From: Desulfobulbaceae bacterium
GTDB taxonomy: Bacteria > Desulfobacterota > Desulfobulbia > Desulfobulbales > SURF-16
Length of the DNA: 64,000 bases
Reading direction: 5' to 3'
NCBI GenBank assembly: GCA_020444175.1
Contig: JAHLLM010000013.1
Location: 1-64,000, forward strand
Below are positions 61,816 to 64,000 of the stretch, piece by piece (position 1 is the stretch's first letter; each line of letters opens with the position of its first letter). The notes beneath the pieces were generated by a model that did not search any database, was not told the DNA's origin, and saw nothing but the letters and a program-made list of their open reading frames with translations. The position numbers were made by a program, and so were the translations under genes.

Positions 61816-62658
61816 ATGAACCATATGGATAAAGTACATATACCCCCCAAACATTCGACAGGGAAATACCCTCTTGCAGTAACGCTTCTGCTGTGGTCCT
61901 TCTGCTTTATCCTTCCTGTCCAGGCAGGAATTTTGAACAGTGCATTATCAAAAGCCGTCTACCAGAAAATAACACCAAGCCTCGAATCAGAGCTCGTACG
62001 CCACAACCTCATACTTGGCAGTCCGATATTTATCCGTATTTTTAAAGAATCAAGCGAACTTGAAATATGGGTAAAAGGTAAAAACAAATACGAACTTTTC
62101 AAAACATATGATATTTGCTCTTTTTCCGGCGAGCTTGGTCCCAAGCAAAGGGAAGGAGATCTACAGAGTCCGGAAGGCTTTTATCTTGTTGAAGGCAGTC
62201 AGCTTAACCCCTTCAGTCGTTTTCACCTCTCTTTTAACCTGGGTTACCCAAATCAGTACGACAGAATCCATGGCCGTACGGGCAGCGCGCTTATGGTTCA
62301 TGGGAGCTGTGTTTCCGCTGGTTGCTTTGCCATGACTGATCCCATTGTCGAAGAAATTTATACCCTTGCAGAAGCAGCTTTAAAAAACGGTCAGCCTTTT
62401 TTCAAAGTCCACATTTTCCCCTTCAGAATGACTGCAGATAATATGGCAAGGCATAAAAACTCCCAGTGGATAAACTTTTGGAAGAATCTAAAAGAAGGCT
62501 ATGACTATTTTGAAAAAAACAACCAGCCGCCGGATACATCAGTAAGAAAAAAAAGATACGTTTTTGGCTGCGAATTTATTGAAACAATAAGCAGCCAGAA
62601 AAAGAAAATTCCTTATCAAACTCATACATCGACACACCCTAACGACTCGGCCACATAA
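61816..62658 (+). CDS. dpaA: DpaA/YafK-like L,D-transpeptidase family enzyme
   Basis: 280 residues, signal or anchor segment near 19-36. The catalytic site is VHGSCVSAGCFAM with His162 and Cys170. The surrounding SFSGELGPKQREGDLQSPEGFY, GYPNQYDRIHGRTG and FPFRMT are close to E. coli YafK, renamed DpaA. DpaA cuts the link between Braun lipoprotein and peptidoglycan in E. coli. Whether this organism has that lipoprotein is not visible. A cell-wall role in the periplasm is therefore certain, the exact bond is not. Confidence 0.88.
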   Translation: MNHMDKVHIPPKHSTGKYPLAVTLLLWSFCFILPVQAGILNSALSKAVYQKITPSLESELVRHNLILGSPIFIRIFKESSELEIWVKGKNKYELFKTYDICSFSGELGPKQREGDLQSPEGFYLVEGSQLNPFSRFHLSFNLGYPNQYDRIHGRTGSALMVHGSCVSAGCFAMTDPIVEEIYTLAEAALKNGQPFFKVHIFPFRMTADNMARHKNSQWINFWKNLKEGYDYFEKNNQPPDTSVRKKRYVFGCEFIETISSQKKKIPYQTHTSTHPNDSAT

Positions 62659-62873
62659 ACCATTTTCACTCTTCCATTCTCTCTTTCCGACAAATCCGGC
62701 TCTCTATAAAACACCTCTTTTTCTTCAATCCCAGCTGTTTGACATCAATCGGATTACCCTGCAAACACGCTGACACACACTCCCTCCTTACAGAAAAAAA
62801 CTTGACACACCCACAAATAAGATTTACATATAGCCACATGGGAATATTTAAATAAAGACATCAGGAGAACACC

Positions 62874-63218
62874 ATGAAAGATTTTATCCGCGTCATGAAG
62901 GCCTTATCGGATCCGAGCAGAATTAAAATTATCAAAATGCTCGGAGAGAAGGAAATGTGTGTTTGTGAAATGACAGCAGTTCTGGAACTTGCTCAGCCGA
63001 CTGTATCAAAACACATGAAGGTACTTGAAGATGCGGGTCTTGTCGATTTCAGCAAGCAAGGCTCCTGGGTTAATTATCGCCTTGTGCAGGATGACTCCAA
63101 TCAATATGCCCAAACCATGCTCATCCACATGAAAAAATGGCTCTCAGATGACAAGCAGGTCATGGACGTAATTATCAGGGCAAAAAGCGTAAACAGATCA
63201 AGAATAAATGCGGCCTGA
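62874..63218 (+). CDS. ArsR family metalloregulator
   Basis: 114 residues, winged helix. The helix with MCVCEMTAVLELAQPTVSKHM has Cys29 and Cys31, the ELCVCDL-type arsenite-sensing site. Recognition helix QPTVSKHMKVL and wing GLVDFSKQGSWVNYRL are typical. AGGAG precedes the ATG. It is followed by a permease gene 26 bp downstream, likely its target. Confidence 0.9.
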   Translation: MKDFIRVMKALSDPSRIKIIKMLGEKEMCVCEMTAVLELAQPTVSKHMKVLEDAGLVDFSKQGSWVNYRLVQDDSNQYAQTMLIHMKKWLSDDKQVMDVIIRAKSVNRSRINAA

Positions 63219-63244
63219 ATCAGGCCTCTAAGACGGGTAAAGTT

Positions 63245-64000
63245 ATGGAATGGAAAAGAGAGTGGAAACCGTTGTTATGGATTATTGCAGCATTTTTAGG
63301 TTGCTATTACCTGCCGGTTGGGAGTGGGCGTTTTGAAAATGCAGTTATCGAGTCACTGCATCTGGTAAAGTGGTATGCCCGTGAGCACGTACTTCTTTGC
63401 CTGATTCCCGCTTTTTTCATCGCCGGTGCTATCTCCGTTTTTGTCAGTCAGGCATCTGTTTTGAAATATCTGGGAGCCAAGGCAAACAAGGTCGTTGCCT
63501 ATGGTGTTGCCTCGGTTTCAGGGACCATTCTTGCCGTCTGTTCCTGCACCATCCTGCCTCTCTTTGCCGGTATTTACCGAATGGGAGCAGGGCTTGGCCC
63601 GGCAACCGCTTTTCTTTATTCCGGCCCCGCAATCAACATTCTTGCCATTATCCTTACTGCCCGTATTCTGGGTCCAGAGCTTGGGCTGGCCCGGGCTTTA
63701 GGCGCCATCATTTTCAGCGTCATTATCGGACTCCTTATGCACTTTTTTTTCAGAAAGGAGGAACTTGAAAAAGCAGAGGCACAAATGGCCATGCCTGAAG
63801 CCGAGGTGAGCAGGCCTCTCTGGCAGAATGCCTTCTACTTTGCCATGATGATCGGCATCCTGGTTTTTGCAAATTGGGGAAAGACCGAAGAAACATCAGG
63901 ACTCTGGTTTGCCATATACTCAAACAAGTGGTTGATCACTTCATTTTTTTCCGCGGCTATGGGAATTACCCTTATGCTCTGGTTCAAACTTCCTAAATGG
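63245..64000 (+). CDS. Permease of the UPF0718/ArsP type, cut by window end
   Basis: The first 252 codons of an integral membrane permease (PF03773) with no stop before the window end. Starts MEWKREWKPLLWIIAA; TM segments alternate, with the family stretch CSCTILPLFAGIYRMGAGLGPATAFLYSG beginning around residue 98 (CSCTILPLFAGIYRMG). The neighbour ArsR suggests arsenic or another soft-metal efflux substrate; related permeases export organoarsenicals or Cu/Zn. Incomplete at the 3' end. Confidence 0.85.
   Translation, partial: MEWKREWKPLLWIIAAFLGCYYLPVGSGRFENAVIESLHLVKWYAREHVLLCLIPAFFIAGAISVFVSQASVLKYLGAKANKVVAYGVASVSGTILAVCSCTILPLFAGIYRMGAGLGPATAFLYSGPAINILAIILTARILGPELGLARALGAIIFSVIIGLLMHFFFRKEELEKAEAQMAMPEAEVSRPLWQNAFYFAMMIGILVFANWGKTEETSGLWFAIYSNKWLITSFFSAAMGITLMLWFKLPKW

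Noticed and set aside
1-64000. CRISPR arrays, integrases, transposases, rRNA, prophage genes
   Set aside because: None were seen; no regularly spaced direct repeats and no such protein families.

Overview
The window looks like chromosomal DNA of an anaerobic, sulfur-metabolising deltaproteobacterium (Desulfobacterota, most likely the Desulfobulbia side). The evidence is the thrS-infC-rpmI-rplT-pheS-pheT-ihfA-merR order, a small siroheme sulfite-reductase-type protein, a split-Soret cytochrome, a c-heme sensor, a DsrE-like protein, and many PAS/HAMP sensor proteins. Taxonomy is inferred from gene content only; no search was run.

Layout. 1-4.8 kb: a PilZ protein, an orphan periplasmic binding protein coupled to a histidine kinase, RidA, and a zinc-ribbon protein. 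5-17.7 kb is a core block read on the minus strand: tadA-trxB, tRNA-Ser, 4.5S RNA, dnaX-ybaB-recR, tRNA-Val, then the thrS to merR translation operon (infC apparently starts at AUC), ending in tRNA-Pro and a terminator. 17.9-25.6 kb: a PHP-UvrD helicase fusion, DsrE-like and thioredoxin-like proteins, a ClC channel with CBS domains, a beta carbonic anhydrase and a small repetitive secreted protein. 25.6-30 kb is repeat-rich and carries two histidine kinases. 30-34.7 kb: a TetR/DJ-1 pair sharing three matching operators, a siroheme protein and a radical SAM operon. 34.7-38.4 kb is a porin / binding-protein / GGDEF operon flanked by 27-bp direct repeats, which looks like an inserted module. 38.5-49.5 kb: a diheme peroxidase, a J-domain protein, a YcaO-TPR protein, an inactive-looking C11 peptidase, an MFS transporter, a receiver-TIR fusion and a universal stress protein. 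50-56.4 kb: a PEP-CTERM protein behind a good sigma-54 promoter, a FapA-like protein, a diheme sensor with a degenerate GGDEF domain, and a degenerate nucleotide cyclase with HEAT repeats. 57-64 kb: split-Soret cytochrome, TrmN6, DUF1015, queD-queE, a DpaA/YafK-like enzyme, and an ArsR regulator with a permease cut by the window end.

The most unusual items are: (i) a receiver domain fused to a CAP12/Pycsar-type TIR domain; (ii) three signalling or enzyme families within about 12 kb whose catalytic residues are replaced; (iii) the 27-bp direct repeats around the porin-PBP-GGDEF module, which seem to have separated a radical SAM gene from its own terminator; (iv) a 104-bp interspersed repeat in three nearly identical copies, plus other palindromic repeat families. 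No CRISPR array, transposase, integrase or rRNA was seen.
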